Positions 31,214-41,068 are shown, counted from the first letter of the stretch. The stretch: DNA of 64,000 nt from Clostridium muellerianum (GCF_012926525.1 NZ_JABBNI010000006.1:112384-176383), one strand, 5' to 3'. The notes: generated from the sequence alone by a model not told the origin. Numbers and translations are program-made.

Positions 31214-32581
31214 ATGTTTGACCGCAGTACTATAAAAGATGTATTAGACCTTGCATTTCCTGCAGTAGGTGAAATGATTCTATATATGATGATATGGGTA
31301 TTTGATACTATGATGGTAGGACAATATGGAGGCAATGTAGCTGTAAGTTCTGTAGGACTAGGTTCGGAAATACTCTATACATTTTCCAATATTTTTATAG
31401 CTATGGGTTTATCCGTAGGTATTACTTCCTTAGTCGCTAGACAAATAGGCGCTAAAAACCTTGATTTAGCAGAAGAATATTTATCCATAGGCTTTCTACT
31501 CGCCTTAATAATATCTGTTGTTATATTTTTATTAACATTTTTCTTTTGTGATAACATACTAAAAGTAGCAGGTGCTACAGGTGAGGTAATATATACAGGA
31601 AAAGTATTTATGAAAATAGCTTCCTTTGGAATTCTATTTTATATGCTTATGAATGTATTAAATGCAACTTTGAGAGGATGTAAAAACACCAGGACTCCTT
31701 TAATTGCTTCTATATTAGTTAATATAGTAAATCTAAGCTTGGACTGGCTATTAATTTTCGGTCACTATGGCTTCCCAGCGTTAGGTGTTAAAGGAGCAGC
31801 AATAGCTACTTGTTCTGCCCAAATTTCAGGATTTTTATTTATATTGTTCTATACAATAAAAAAATCTAAAATTAAGCCTAAACTTAAATATATAACCAAT
31901 CTTAATTTAAAAAGGTTAAAAGAGTTATTAAAACTTAGTATTCCCGCTTCCTTTCAAGAAGCAGCTTTTTCTACAAGTAGATTACTATGTGTATTTATGA
32001 TTATGCACCTTGGAAATATAGCTTTTGCAGCTAATCAAATTGTAACTACTATAGAATCAGTTTCTTATATGCCTGGATGGGGTTTTGCTGTAGCTGGTAC
32101 TACCTTAGCAGGTCATAAATTTGGAGAAAAAAACTTTAAAAGGGCTAAAGAATATGCTTACACTTGTATGATACTTGGCACTATCTTAATGGCTTTTTGC
32201 GCTATTTTATATATAATTTTTCCTGGTTTTTTTATAAATCTTTTTATAAATTCAAAAGAAAAAGATGTTATAAGATTAGGTACTTTATGCCTTATGGTAG
32301 CTGCTGCAGAACAAATTCCTATGGCAATTTCCATGATACTTGGGGGTGCTCTTAAAGGTATAGGTGACACAAAAACGCCTTTTCTTATTTCATTAGTTTC
32401 TAGCTGGGTACTAAGACTACCTTTAATGTTTTATTTCGTTTATATACTAAAAGTTTCTGTAGTATATGTGTGGTGGATTACTACTATTCAATGGGCATTT
32501 GAAGGTATAGTAATGGCTATTCTATTCAAACGAAAATTTAGATCACTTTCAAAACAAGTACAATACGACAAAACATTTTAG
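31214..32581 (+). CDS. MATE family efflux transporter
   Basis: The 455-residue protein has about twelve membrane segments in two related halves, the MATE layout. Early segments carry LAFPAVGEMILYMM and FDTMMVGQYGG, and the second half begins with LLKLSIPASFQEAAF. Family members export cationic drugs or metabolites with Na+ or H+ antiport; the substrate is unknown. A TATGGAGG site precedes the ATG. The last base of its TAG stop codon is also the first base of the MITE-like element at 32581-32813, so that element lies exactly at its 3' end. Confidence 0.92.
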   Translation: MFDRSTIKDVLDLAFPAVGEMILYMMIWVFDTMMVGQYGGNVAVSSVGLGSEILYTFSNIFIAMGLSVGITSLVARQIGAKNLDLAEEYLSIGFLLALIISVVIFLLTFFFCDNILKVAGATGEVIYTGKVFMKIASFGILFYMLMNVLNATLRGCKNTRTPLIASILVNIVNLSLDWLLIFGHYGFPALGVKGAAIATCSAQISGFLFILFYTIKKSKIKPKLKYITNLNLKRLKELLKLSIPASFQEAAFSTSRLLCVFMIMHLGNIAFAANQIVTTIESVSYMPGWGFAVAGTTLAGHKFGEKNFKRAKEYAYTCMILGTILMAFCAILYIIFPGFFINLFINSKEKDVIRLGTLCLMVAAAEQIPMAISMILGGALKGIGDTKTPFLISLVSSWVLRLPLMFYFVYILKVSVVYVWWITTIQWAFEGIVMAILFKRKFRSLSKQVQYDKTF

Positions 32582-32813
32582 AGGACATAGGACAATTGAC
32601 ATAGGACAGTGAAGGATGATTTTTCTCCGCTACACTACAAAAAATCTTTAATTAAATTTTTGAATGCTCGTTTTGATAAAGCAAAACATTGCTGATTTAT
32701 ATAAATTTAAAGCTTCTTTTGCATTAGCAAAAGAGGCTTTAAAATAAATTAGTTTTCTGACGTAAGGAAGAAAACTTACCTTCATTGTCCTCTGTCCTCT
32801 GTCAATTGTCCTC
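32581..32813. mobile_element. MITE-like element with terminal inverted repeats made of GGACA units
   Basis: The left end reads GAGGACATAGGACAATTGAC then ATAGGACAGTGAAGG, and the right end is its inverted counterpart built from the same GGACA units in different copy numbers. An internal stem AAAGCTTCTTTTGC / GCAAAAGAGGCTTT occupies the middle. No transposase is encoded. The flanks TTTTA and TTAAAA allow a short TTA target duplication. The 233-bp length fits a non-autonomous element. Confidence 0.7.
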
Positions 32814-32851
32814 TTAAAAATAATATGTCACATTATTTTTAATTTGTAATT

Positions 32852-33370
32852 CTAAAACATAATCCTTGCTAAAGTTACTGCCATGACAATTGAAACACAA
32901 TCTGCCATAACTGCTGCCCAAAGAGTATGTCTTATCTTTTTTATTCCTACAGCACCAAAATACACTGTAAGTGTATAAAATATTGTTTCTGTAGATCCCA
33001 TAATTATAGAAGCAACTCTCCCTATGTAACTATCTACTCCAAATTTATTTAGAGTTTCCGCAAAAATACCTAAAGCACCGCTGCCAGATAAAGGTTTTAT
33101 TAATACTAATGGTACAACTTCCGGTGGAAGCCCTATAATCTTGACAAAAGGTTTTATAATAAGTATAAAGCAATCTAAAGCTTTAGACTCTCTGAAAACG
33201 CCCACTGCTACTAGCATAGCTAATAAGTATGGAAAGATTCTAACACATATAGCAAGTCCTTCTTTTGCACCTTCTACAAAACATTCATATACCTTAACCC
33301 CTTTAAATATTCCATACGCAGTTATAGATATAATAATTATAGGAACTATTGACTTTATTATGTAATCCAA
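32852..33370 (-). CDS. spmB: Spore maturation protein B
   Basis: The 172-residue protein has several membrane segments and belongs to the nucleoside-transporter gate-domain family of SpmB. LVLIKPLSGSGALGIFAE and GSTETIFYTLTVYFGAVG are the recognisable parts. SpmA and SpmB are needed for spore core dehydration and heat resistance. It follows spmA by 45 bases in an operon. The gene reaches nearly to the MITE-like element. Confidence 0.92.
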   Translation of the reverse strand: MDYIIKSIVPIIIISITAYGIFKGVKVYECFVEGAKEGLAICVRIFPYLLAMLVAVGVFRESKALDCFILIIKPFVKIIGLPPEVVPLVLIKPLSGSGALGIFAETLNKFGVDSYIGRVASIIMGSTETIFYTLTVYFGAVGIKKIRHTLWAAVMADCVSIVMAVTLARIMF

Positions 33371-33415
33371 AATTACACCTCCATTTAATTTTATATGTGC
33401 TAAACACTACTTAAT

Positions 33416-33991
33416 TTAAAAATATCGTTGCAATATTTTGCAAAATATTATTCCAAGTAGTGCTGCAGTACCAGTAGCTATTATCCCGGGCAATATAGTT
33501 TCTCCTGGATTTTGGGATCCTACTGCTGCACGCATTGATATAACAGTGGTAGGTATAAATTGTATACACGCTGCATTTATTACTAAAAACAATGCCATAT
33601 CATTACTAGCTGAAGTATTTTTCTTATTTAATCTATCTAATTCCTCCATAGCTTTAATTCCAAAAGGAGTAGCCGCATTAGAAAGTCCCATCATATTTGC
33701 AGTTAAGTTCATTACTATAGCTCCCATTGCTTTTTCATCTTTAGACGCTTCTTTAAAAATCAACTTTAATATTGGTTTTAAAACCTTTGCTAGTTTATCC
33801 GTAAGTCCGCTTTTTTCAGCAATCTTCATTACTCCACACCATAAACACATTATGCCTAATAAACTTATAGTTAGTTTTACTGTAGATTCTGTAGAAGACA
33901 CTATTGCCCTGGATATATTTGCCCCTCGCCCATTGAAAATACCTAACATTATTCCAAATCCTAAAATAAAAAACCATATATAATTTATCAT
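33416..33991 (-). CDS. spmA: Spore maturation protein A
   Basis: The 191-residue membrane protein is the partner of SpmB. It shows IVSSTESTVKLTISLLGIM, then MGLSNAATPFGIKAMEEL and ALFLVINAACIQFIPTT, the gate-domain repeats of the family. The pair acts late in sporulation to set core water content. It is the first gene of the spmAB operon; no dacB gene adjoins as it does in Bacillus. Confidence 0.92.
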   Translation of the reverse strand: MINYIWFFILGFGIMLGIFNGRGANISRAIVSSTESTVKLTISLLGIMCLWCGVMKIAEKSGLTDKLAKVLKPILKLIFKEASKDEKAMGAIVMNLTANMMGLSNAATPFGIKAMEELDRLNKKNTSASNDMALFLVINAACIQFIPTTVISMRAAVGSQNPGETILPGIIATGTAALLGIIFCKILQRYF

Positions 33992-34235
33992 CTACTTATC
34001 TCCTTTTCATATCTAGTGTAAATACTTGTACACTAATTGATTTTATTTAGCTCATTAATATATATGTTTAATTTGCATTGAAATTGCTTAATTATTTTTT
34101 TATCTACAACTTTTACTATAATAAAAATTTAACTTTACAGTTACGATGCTATAAGTTATTATTACTATTGAAATTAAAATTTAATAGTGCTACCATTTAT
34201 ATTATGTGTAACTTTTTAAGAATCGGAGGTTTGAA

Positions 34236-34478
34236 ATGACCATTAAGGAAATAATGCAGTATATAGAAAGTGAGTATTCTGTTATAAATGATACTCCTTG
34301 TGAAATATGTGGTGGTGAATATTTAGCAGAAGACTTAAAAATTAATATAATAGATGATATTCCATATGACATATGCTCTTGTATATGTTCTAATTGTGGA
34401 CATGAAAAGAGTTTTGAATTTTGTGCTCCATTTATAGATGATGATAGTTTAAAAAAAGCTAAAAATATATTGAACTAA
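34236..34478 (+). CDS. Small metal-binding protein with two Cys pairs
   Basis: The 80-residue protein carries CEICGGEY (about residues 22-29) and CSCICSNCGHEK (about residues 47-58), which would form a zinc-ribbon-like or similar metal site. The rest is acidic. The ATG follows a GGAGG site. It is followed 13 bases later by the 62-residue gene and probably forms a two-gene transcript. I recognise no exact family; the spacing resembles YgiT-type zinc-finger proteins only loosely. It may be a regulator or a metal-handling adaptor. Confidence 0.65.
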   Translation: MTIKEIMQYIESEYSVINDTPCEICGGEYLAEDLKINIIDDIPYDICSCICSNCGHEKSFEFCAPFIDDDSLKKAKNILN

Positions 34479-34491
34479 AGGAGAATCATAA

Positions 34492-34680
34492 ATGAAAGAA
34501 GGAAATTTAGAATTAGCTCAAAAGGACATCGATGAGGCTTTAAACACCATTCAATACATGGAAGAAAACTTATGTAAAGAAAACCTTCCTAAAGAAGTAA
34601 TATTAGAAAAATTCAAGATTCTTACAGAAAAAGTAAGCAAATTAGAAATAATATTAAAAGAAGAAGGATTACTTGAGTAA
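34492..34680 (+). CDS. Small acidic, helical protein of unknown function
   Basis: The 62-residue protein is almost wholly alpha-helical by composition: two helices joined by a turn with Asn and Pro (CKENLPKE), and heptad-like Leu, Ile and Val spacing. It has one cysteine. A GGAG site lies before the ATG, and the gene starts 13 bases after the metal-binding gene, so the two may form a complex. No family is recognised. Confidence 0.55.
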   Translation: MKEGNLELAQKDIDEALNTIQYMEENLCKENLPKEVILEKFKILTEKVSKLEIILKEEGLLE

Positions 34681-34738
34681 TAAAACCCTCTTTTAAAATT
34701 ATTTTTCGTAAAAAATTAATATTTAACTTTTACAAAAA

Positions 34739-34778
34739 ATCACTATTGAATTTTATAAATTCAATAGTGACTTTTTTA
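34739..34778. terminator. Bidirectional terminator between converging units
   Basis: CACTATTGAATT / AATTCAATAGTG is a perfect 12-bp stem, with a T run after it on each strand. Confidence 0.85.
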
Positions 34779-34803
34779 TTATAATTAGTTACAATATGAG
34801 CTT

Positions 34804-36306
34804 TTATTTAAATTTGGGTATTTCAAAATTTAATTTTATATTTTTTACATTATTTATAATGTCTTTTATTCCATTTATCATATTAGGAATTTGTTTATAA
34901 GCCCAAGCTACATCTGTAGCATATTGGTGCTCACCTGGTTTAGAAGGATTCCACCTCATTTTATATAAAGTATCTTGTTTTCCACTAGGATTATTTATAT
35001 ACTTTGAAGCAATCCACTGCGTACCACCACTAATAGCATCTTCTGGTGTAAGCCATTTATTATCATAAGCTGTCTTAGTTCCATAATAATTAGGATCTTT
35101 ATCATATGCACCTATTCCAAAAAAGTTATATACAGGCTGACCAAAAATATATTTACCGCTGCTATCCTTTTGTCCACCATTGGCTAATAATGATGTTCCA
35201 TTTCCCGTCTCTAATAAAGAATGAGAAATTAAGTAGACTATACTTATATTATTGTTTTTAGCTGCATCTAAGAATGCTTGTCCTTTTCCTTCCAAGATTC
35301 CCTTACCTTTTAAGATATTGTTAACATCATCCACACTCATTCCATCTGTATAACTCAATTTTAAAAATTGATATTTTCCATAGGAATCCATAAAATTATT
35401 AGGATCTAAATAATATTTAATTTGATTTTTGCTTGCTTCGTTATTAAAATCATTAGTTTCGACAAATACAGATTTATCATTTAACTTTGTTTGAGTGTCC
35501 ACCATCTGATCAAGGGACACATTATAACTCTCATCTTCATTATTATTTGTATCCACAGCATTTACACACCTAAAGTAATCAACATAATAATTATCATAAT
35601 CTGTGTTAATATCTTTATGTGCTCCTAAATTTCCTGATCTTTTAACATATATTAAAACTTTATATTTTTGACCACTTGATCCTGCGTCTAAAGTTTTAAC
35701 TGCTGTTATTTTTCCATCTGAAGATTTAGTATAACCGTTGGTGATTTCTGTATAACTATCTTTATCCGTAGAATAGCTATGTACAAAAATTCTATACTCA
35801 ACATCTTGTCCATTTTTCGTATTTAAAATAAAACCTTGATTTTGAGTAGGTAAAAGTGGAGAATACTGAAATTTACAAGAAGTTATTTGTGGTAAGCTTT
35901 CATAGTTACTACCGTCTTCATATTTGTTGTCGATAGAAAATTGCATTTGAAACGAATTTTTAAGCTTCTTACCTGATTCTGATTGTACATCTGATCCTAC
36001 TGTCAAACTATATTTTTTATTTGGGTCATAACCTGAAGCTTGTGGACTTATTATTACAGTATCAGAATTTTTTCCTAAGCTTATACTTACAGGTATAACT
36101 TTATTATTTTCATCTTTTACAGTTATATTTTTGTTATTTACAGTATCAGCTTTTAAAGGGGCATTAAACTTTACAGTCCATTCCTTACTTGTAACAATGT
36201 TAACTTTTGGACTTCCTATTGATAAATCTTCTGCTGAAACTTTAGTAGTAACAATAGCTAAAGAACACACCATAGTAAGGATAAACATTTTTATATTTTT
36301 ATTCAT
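34804..36306 (-). CDS. Secreted endo-beta-N-acetylglucosaminidase (GH73) with an SbsA-type Ig domain
   Basis: I start at 36306, because a GGAGGAAGG site precedes that ATG; the longer reading begins before the site. The 500-residue protein has a signal peptide (about residues 1-24), an SbsA-type Ig-like domain (about 30-120) like that of the amidase at 11972-13768, a central region with Ser and Tyr repeats, and a C-terminal glucosaminidase domain (about 330-480). SHSLLETGNGTS holds the catalytic Glu, and YNFFGIGAYD matches the GH73 fold. It should cleave the GlcNAc side of glycan strands during growth or lysis. The gene is monocistronic. Confidence 0.85.
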   Translation of the reverse strand: MNKNIKMFILTMVCSLAIVTTKVSAEDLSIGSPKVNIVTSKEWTVKFNAPLKADTVNNKNITVKDENNKVIPVSISLGKNSDTVIISPQASGYDPNKKYSLTVGSDVQSESGKKLKNSFQMQFSIDNKYEDGSNYESLPQITSCKFQYSPLLPTQNQGFILNTKNGQDVEYRIFVHSYSTDKDSYTEITNGYTKSSDGKITAVKTLDAGSSGQKYKVLIYVKRSGNLGAHKDINTDYDNYYVDYFRCVNAVDTNNNEDESYNVSLDQMVDTQTKLNDKSVFVETNDFNNEASKNQIKYYLDPNNFMDSYGKYQFLKLSYTDGMSVDDVNNILKGKGILEGKGQAFLDAAKNNNISIVYLISHSLLETGNGTSLLANGGQKDSSGKYIFGQPVYNFFGIGAYDKDPNYYGTKTAYDNKWLTPEDAISGGTQWIASKYINNPSGKQDTLYKMRWNPSKPGEHQYATDVAWAYKQIPNMINGIKDIINNVKNIKLNFEIPKFK

Positions 36307-36512
36307 AACCCTTCCTCCATTTTTTTCCATATAATAATATATTATAAACTTTCATACTTATTTATGCAACTTTTATCTGCCCACATTATGAATATTCGTC
36401 TAATTTGCATAAAACTTGCTAATTAACTTAAAAATTTGATATTATTTATAAATAAAAGTTTAAAATTTGCACATAATTAAATCACTATGAAAAGAAAGAA
36501 GGTTTTGTTCAG

Positions 36513-37283
36513 TTGCACAAGAATATAATAAATCATAAAGAGAATTTAGATTCTATGAGAATAAACAAATTTATAAGTGAAAAAGGTATATGTTCTAGAA
36601 GAGAAGCTGATAAATTAATCCAAGAAAAAAGAGTTACTATAAATGGTACTGTTGCAGAATTAGGTTCTAGAGTTACCCATGTGGATGAAGTAAGAGTAAA
36701 TGGTAAACTTCTTACTAAAAAAGATGACAAAGTTTATATTGCACTAAACAAACCAGCAGGAATAATATGTACTACCGAAAAAAAAATTAAAAATAACATA
36801 GTTGATTTTGTAAATTATCCTAAAAGAATATTCCATATAGGAAGACTGGATAAAGATTCGGAAGGATTAATATTTTTAACTAATGATGGTGATATTGTAA
36901 ATAAAATTTTAAGAGCTGGCAACAATCATGAGAAAGAATACATTGTTACTTTGGATAAATGTATTACAAATTCATTTTTAAAGGAAATGGCATCTGGAGT
37001 TAGTATATTGAATACAGTAACTAAACCTTGTAAAGTGTATAAGGAAGGTTCCCATGTATTTAGAATAATATTAACACAAGGTTTAAATAGACAAATTAGA
37101 AGAATGTGTGAAACACTGGGCTATAATGTATTAAATCTAAAAAGAATTAGAATAATGAATGTAACATTAAAAGATATTCCTATAGGCAAATGGAGATACC
37201 TAACTTCAGATGAACTTAAAACTATAAATAAGTTAATTTCTAATTCTATAAAAACTGAAGAAGCTTCTTCATCCGATAATTAA
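36513..37283 (+). CDS. RsuA/RluF-like rRNA pseudouridine synthase
   Basis: The 256-residue protein has an S4 RNA-binding domain at the start ([18 protein letters not shown]) and a catalytic core with [17 protein letters not shown], where the Asp of GRLD attacks uracil. [12 protein letters not shown] is the conserved C-terminal motif. The layout resembles RluF and RluB, which modify 23S rRNA. A TTG start at 36513 is supported by an AAGAAGG site; a later ATG (codon 15) is the alternative. The gene stands alone on the plus strand. Confidence 0.88.
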   Translation: MHKNIINHKENLDSMRINKFISEKGICSRREADKLIQEKRVTINGTVAELGSRVTHVDEVRVNGKLLTKKDDKVYIALNKPAGIICTTEKKIKNNIVDFVNYPKRIFHIGRLDKDSEGLIFLTNDGDIVNKILRAGNNHEKEYIVTLDKCITNSFLKEMASGVSILNTVTKPCKVYKEGSHVFRIILTQGLNRQIRRMCETLGYNVLNLKRIRIMNVTLKDIPIGKWRYLTSDELKTINKLISNSIKTEEASSSDN

Positions 37284-37307
37284 TTTTTCGGATAAAGAAG
37301 CCCCTAT

Positions 37308-38246
37308 TTACTGAACTTTAACTTTTTTTTCATTGCTAGAAACACTAATATTATAGTTAGAATCACTTATCCTTCTTTCAAATTCTTTAATACTATGATT
37401 TGCCGAAATATATACCCTATTTAATGTATATATCCCCTGATTCTTATTAGACCAGCCACTTTCAGTAGTAAAGGCCATATTGTATCCCGTATCTTTAGCT
37501 GCTTTTACAGTTTCACTATTACTCTTTCCATAAGGATACCCTATATACTTTACCTTTCTATTAAGAAGCTTTTCTAATACGTCCTTAGAACCTTTTAATG
37601 TTTCTACCTGCTTATCATATGGTAATTCACTTAATTTATCATGGCCTAAAGTATGACTTTCTATGTCTACACCATTTTTATCCATTTCCTTTAATTGAGC
37701 TGATGTTAGAAAACCTTTATCTTTATCTATACAGTTAGTAATAATAAATACAGTAGCCTTAAATGCGAATTCTTTTAATACAGGATAAGCATTCTCATAA
37801 TTATCTTTGTATCCATCATCAAAAGTTAAAACTACAGATTTCTCAGGAATAGGTTTATTATTGTACATAAAATTGTACAATTCTTCTAGAGTTAAAGTTG
37901 TATATCCATTATCTTTTAAATATTTCATTTGCTCTCTAAATTTTTCTTTAGGCACTCTAAGCTCATTTCCTTCTTCATAATCAATAGAATGATACATTAT
38001 CACAGGTACAGATTTATTATTATATTTAAGTGGTACATTTTTAAATTCTCTATTTTTTTCATTATTAGCTACAGTTTGAACCTTATTTTTGGAGCTATCA
38101 TTTTCTTTAGTGCTATTAATCTGCTGCTTTGTTGTTTTTTGATCTTGGGATTTTGCCTTTTTTTCATTAACAAAATTATATCCAATTAAGCCCATCATAA
38201 GAACAATAACAATTAATAATGTTGCCTTTTTATACTTTTTATTCAT
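37308..38246 (-). CDS. Membrane-anchored polysaccharide deacetylase (CE4)
   Basis: The 312-residue protein has an N-terminal membrane segment (about residues 7-24), a Lys/Gln-rich spacer, and a NodB domain (about 75-290). Motifs MYHSID, LTFDDGYKDNY (catalytic Asp and metal Asp) and ESHTLGHDKL (metal His pair) are present; RYIGYPYG-type residues follow in KYIGYPYGKSN. CE4 enzymes deacetylate peptidoglycan or other surface sugars, which lowers lysozyme sensitivity. The substrate is not certain. It faces rluF-like synthase and ends on a palindrome inside that gene's end. Confidence 0.9.
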   Translation of the reverse strand: MNKKYKKATLLIVIVLMMGLIGYNFVNEKKAKSQDQKTTKQQINSTKENDSSKNKVQTVANNEKNREFKNVPLKYNNKSVPVIMYHSIDYEEGNELRVPKEKFREQMKYLKDNGYTTLTLEELYNFMYNNKPIPEKSVVLTFDDGYKDNYENAYPVLKEFAFKATVFIITNCIDKDKGFLTSAQLKEMDKNGVDIESHTLGHDKLSELPYDKQVETLKGSKDVLEKLLNRKVKYIGYPYGKSNSETVKAAKDTGYNMAFTTESGWSNKNQGIYTLNRVYISANHSIKEFERRISDSNYNISVSSNEKKVKVQ

Positions 38247-38368
38247 ACTTTCACTTCTTTCCTAATTTTACTTTTATCTTACAAAGTGCTGTCGTATTCT
38301 ATAGATAAATCTTATTATAATATAAATCATCCTTTATTTGTACTATAAACATGTAAACTTTAGTTATT

Positions 38369-38727
38369 GGTTTGTCCACATTGTCTTCATTTTATATGTT
38401 GATAACTTGTTAGTATTAGTTACTCTTATTTTTCATTTATATTACTAAATAATACATTATACTCTGTTACTACTTTTCCTTAATCCACAATTTATAACAA
38501 ATTATCTACTATTTTTGAACATATAATAGTTTTATTATCAATTTTTCTTTTTCCCCATGTTTTTTAACTTATGCACATTATCCACAGATGGCTTGTTCAT
38601 AACTTGTGAAATTCACAAGATTTTGTTAAATATTTATACACTAATTAATAAATCCAATAAATTTTTCATAAAAGCCACTGAATCTTATACACATTATCCA
38701 CAATTATGTGGACAACTTGTGGATAAC
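38369..38727. promoter_or_regulatory. DnaA-box cluster 1
   Basis: Exact TTATCCACA occurs at 38578-38586 and 38694-38702 and inverted at 38718-38726. TTATGCACA (38569-38577) and TTATACACA (38685-38693) directly abut the first two. TGTGGACAA (38707-38715), TTGTCCACA (38372-38380) and TGTTGATAA (38397-38405) add looser matches. CTTGTGAA / TTCACAAG is an additional palindrome. The region lacks a supported gene. Confidence 0.75.
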
Positions 38728-39085
38728 TTTAAATATAAGAAAATTAATTTTTTAAGTTTATTTTAACACATATAATATTCAAATCATATAATGTATTATG
38801 CAAAGCCTATTTACTGAATTACTTGATCTTTTTTTCTTAATGCTAAGTGCCATTAAAACTTTACTATTTAAATTCTATAACTGCCAGTTATATGACACTT
38901 AGCATATATTTATAATATCTTTTTACACTTTTAATGCATACTTTAGGTGATTAAGCTTATGCTATATTATGAGATATAACTTTTAAAGCATTTTTAATAT
39001 TATTATTTTGAATTTTCTTAACTTTTCCATTTTTTTATGCTATTATTTTAGTATAGTATGTATTTTTATGAAGGGTGGGAATATT

Positions 39086-39259
39086 ATGAGAGATAAAGTT
39101 ATTTTTGTAGATTTCACTAAAACTAAAACAAAAAGAAAAAAACATTCTCTATTATCTATATTGAAAAATTTTTTTATAAAGATATTTAGCTCTACAAATA
39201 ATCCATCTGACCCAAATGATACAAAAAAAATAATTCGCTATAACAGAGATATATCTTAA
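39086..39259 (+). CDS. Small basic protein of unknown function
   Basis: The start at ATG 39086 follows a GGGTGGG site and gives 57 residues. It begins MRDKVIFVDFTKTKTKRKK, and the middle is hydrophobic (LLSILKNFFIKIF). The N-terminal half is rich in Lys and Thr. It could be an amphipathic membrane-associated peptide. A terminator follows immediately, so it is a complete small transcription unit. I recognise no family. Confidence 0.55.
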   Translation: MRDKVIFVDFTKTKTKRKKHSLLSILKNFFIKIFSSTNNPSDPNDTKKIIRYNRDIS

Positions 39260-39286
39260 GGTGCAATATTTTGGCACCTTTTTTAT
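39258..39286 (+). terminator. Terminator after the small basic protein gene
   Basis: AAGGTGC / GCACCTT forms a 7-bp stem with a nine-base loop, followed by six T. Confidence 0.85.
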
Positions 39287-39328
39287 TTATATGATAAAAT
39301 ATAATTAAAAAATTTTGGAGGTTTTATT

Positions 39329-39802
39329 ATGAGAATAGGAATAGGTTATGATGTACATAAACTTGTCGAAGATAGACCTCTTATTCTTGGTGGAGTAACT
39401 ATCCCTCATATTAAAGGTCTATTAGGCCATTCTGATGCAGATGTACTTTTGCATGCAATAATGGACAGTCTACTAGGTTCATTAGCATTAGGAGACATAG
39501 GAAAGCATTTTCCTGATACAGATCCTTCTTATAAAAATATTTCCAGCTTAACCCTACTAAAAAAAGTAAACGAGCTTATAGCGTTGAAGGGATTTACAGT
39601 TGAAAACATAGATTCTACTATAATTGCTCAATCTCCTAAACTATCACCATTTATTGATAGTATGAGAAAAAACATATCAGACGCCTTAAAAATAGATCTT
39701 GATAGAATAAGTGTAAAAGCAACTACAGAAGAAGAATTAGGTTTTACAGGTAGGAGAGAAGGCATATCTGCACAAAGTGTTTGTTTACTTAAAGAAATTT
39801 AA
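39329..39802 (+). CDS. ispF: 2-C-methyl-D-erythritol 2,4-cyclodiphosphate synthase
   Basis: IspF catalyses a late step of the MEP isoprenoid pathway, making the cyclic diphosphate. The 157-residue protein has the metal site GYDVHKL (about residues 6-12), [12 protein letters not shown] (about residues 35-46) and [14 protein letters not shown] near the end. The length is typical. Other MEP genes are not in the window. GGAGG precedes the ATG. It lies between the two DnaA-box clusters. Confidence 0.97.
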   Translation: MRIGIGYDVHKLVEDRPLILGGVTIPHIKGLLGHSDADVLLHAIMDSLLGSLALGDIGKHFPDTDPSYKNISSLTLLKKVNELIALKGFTVENIDSTIIAQSPKLSPFIDSMRKNISDALKIDLDRISVKATTEEELGFTGRREGISAQSVCLLKEI

Positions 39803-39805
39803 TAA

Positions 39806-39852
39806 AAAATGAGAAATGCAGCAATACATTGTACCTACTGCACTTCTCATTT
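39806..39852. terminator. Bidirectional terminator between ispF and the AI-2E exporter gene
   Basis: AAAATGAGAAATGCAG pairs with CTGCACTTCTCATTTT with two mismatches and overlaps the end of the minus-strand gene. Confidence 0.75.
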
Positions 39853-40863
39853 TTCATTAAGATTTATACCAAGCATATGCAAAATAAACATGAATAAAGG
39901 TATTCCCATTAATAGTCCCCACATACCCATAAAGCGCTGAGATATTATTAAAAATAGGAAAATAAAAAATACAGGTATTTGTGTTTTTGAAGACATAAAT
40001 TTAGGAGCTAGTACATAACTTTCAACTACATATAAAAGCGCCACTATTAAGAATACATATATAGCTTTAACTACTCCTCCTATATTGAAAGCAATAATAC
40101 AAAGAGGAATTAACGACATAATAATTCCTACAATAGGAATTAAACTAAACATAGATATCATAAAGGCTAGTGCAATTGGTTCAGGAAAGTTCATAAAACT
40201 TAATGTTATTAATGAAATAATTGTATTAGTAACAGCAACTAATATCTGTACCTGTATAACCTTACCAAAGGAATTTAAAAAATCTTTTCCGAATAACACT
40301 ATATATCCATACATCATTGAAATTTTGCTAGCTTTAAACTTGTATAAAAACTTTTTAATTGTCTTTCGTCCAATTATAAAAAACAAACTTAATATTAAAG
40401 CTAAAATTATATTTATACCCCATTTGCCCAAACTCCTAACAACTTGAAATATACTATTCACTTCACCTTTAACATAACTCCCTATATCAACCTTCCCTAC
40501 TAAAGGATATAAATACTGCTCTATTTTGCTTGTTACAGATTGAGATTTTCCTCCAACTATTTCATTTATTATTGTTATTCCTTGATCTACTATCAACGGC
40601 AAATACTTGTACATAAAATATGTTAAAAATATAAAAATAACAGAATATAGAGCTATAATTATAAATACTTCTTTTATCTTTATGTATTTTCCTAACTCCA
40701 TTATAATAACCTTTTCTAAACTATATATTAAGTATGTAAATAAAAATGTTAATAAAAACAGGTCTATTATATTTCTTAAAAGATAAAAAAGTATTAACAA
40801 AAACATAAAGACTGATATTTCCTTGATTATCTCCTTTTTTAACATTTCCCTAAGAAAATCCAT
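39847..40863 (-). CDS. AI-2E family transporter (PerM/YdiK type)
   Basis: The 338-residue protein has about eight membrane segments, mostly in two groups flanking a cytoplasmic or external loop. AFMISMFSLIPIVGIIMSLIPL is the most conserved region in the family, and VLAPKFMSSKTQIPVFFI follows it. Family members export autoinducer-2 or act as Na+/H+ antiporters; neither is proven for this one. There is no operon partner. Confidence 0.85.
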   Translation of the reverse strand: MDFLREMLKKEIIKEISVFMFLLILFYLLRNIIDLFLLTFLFTYLIYSLEKVIIMELGKYIKIKEVFIIIALYSVIFIFLTYFMYKYLPLIVDQGITIINEIVGGKSQSVTSKIEQYLYPLVGKVDIGSYVKGEVNSIFQVVRSLGKWGINIILALILSLFFIIGRKTIKKFLYKFKASKISMMYGYIVLFGKDFLNSFGKVIQVQILVAVTNTIISLITLSFMNFPEPIALAFMISMFSLIPIVGIIMSLIPLCIIAFNIGGVVKAIYVFLIVALLYVVESYVLAPKFMSSKTQIPVFFIFLFLIISQRFMGMWGLLMGIPLFMFILHMLGINLNEK

Positions 40864-40987
40864 ATGTTATCATCTCCAAATATACACCACATCACAATAT
40901 CTTTTTATTTAATTTTACTTTTAATGATACTATACGTCAATATCGCCCACTACCTTCGAAAAAAATATCACAAATTTATTTATTATA

Positions 40988-41024
40988 TAAAAAACACCCG
41001 ATAAATTTACCAGGTGTTTTTAAA
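40988..41024 (-). terminator. Terminator after the DUF1836 gene
   Basis: AACACC / GGTGTT with an AT-rich loop is followed on the minus strand by six T. Confidence 0.75.
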
Positions 41025-41068
41025 TATATACATTTGCATTATAAATTTTAAATCATATAAAATTCGTG

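Noticed and set aside
38557..38766. 69-codon plus-strand frame in DnaA cluster 1
   Set aside because: No ribosome site, and the frame is explained by chance within the DnaA boxes.
39008..39085. N-terminal extension of the small basic protein
   Set aside because: The GGGTGGG site fits the ATG at 39086, and the upstream residues look like noncoding AT-rich sequence.
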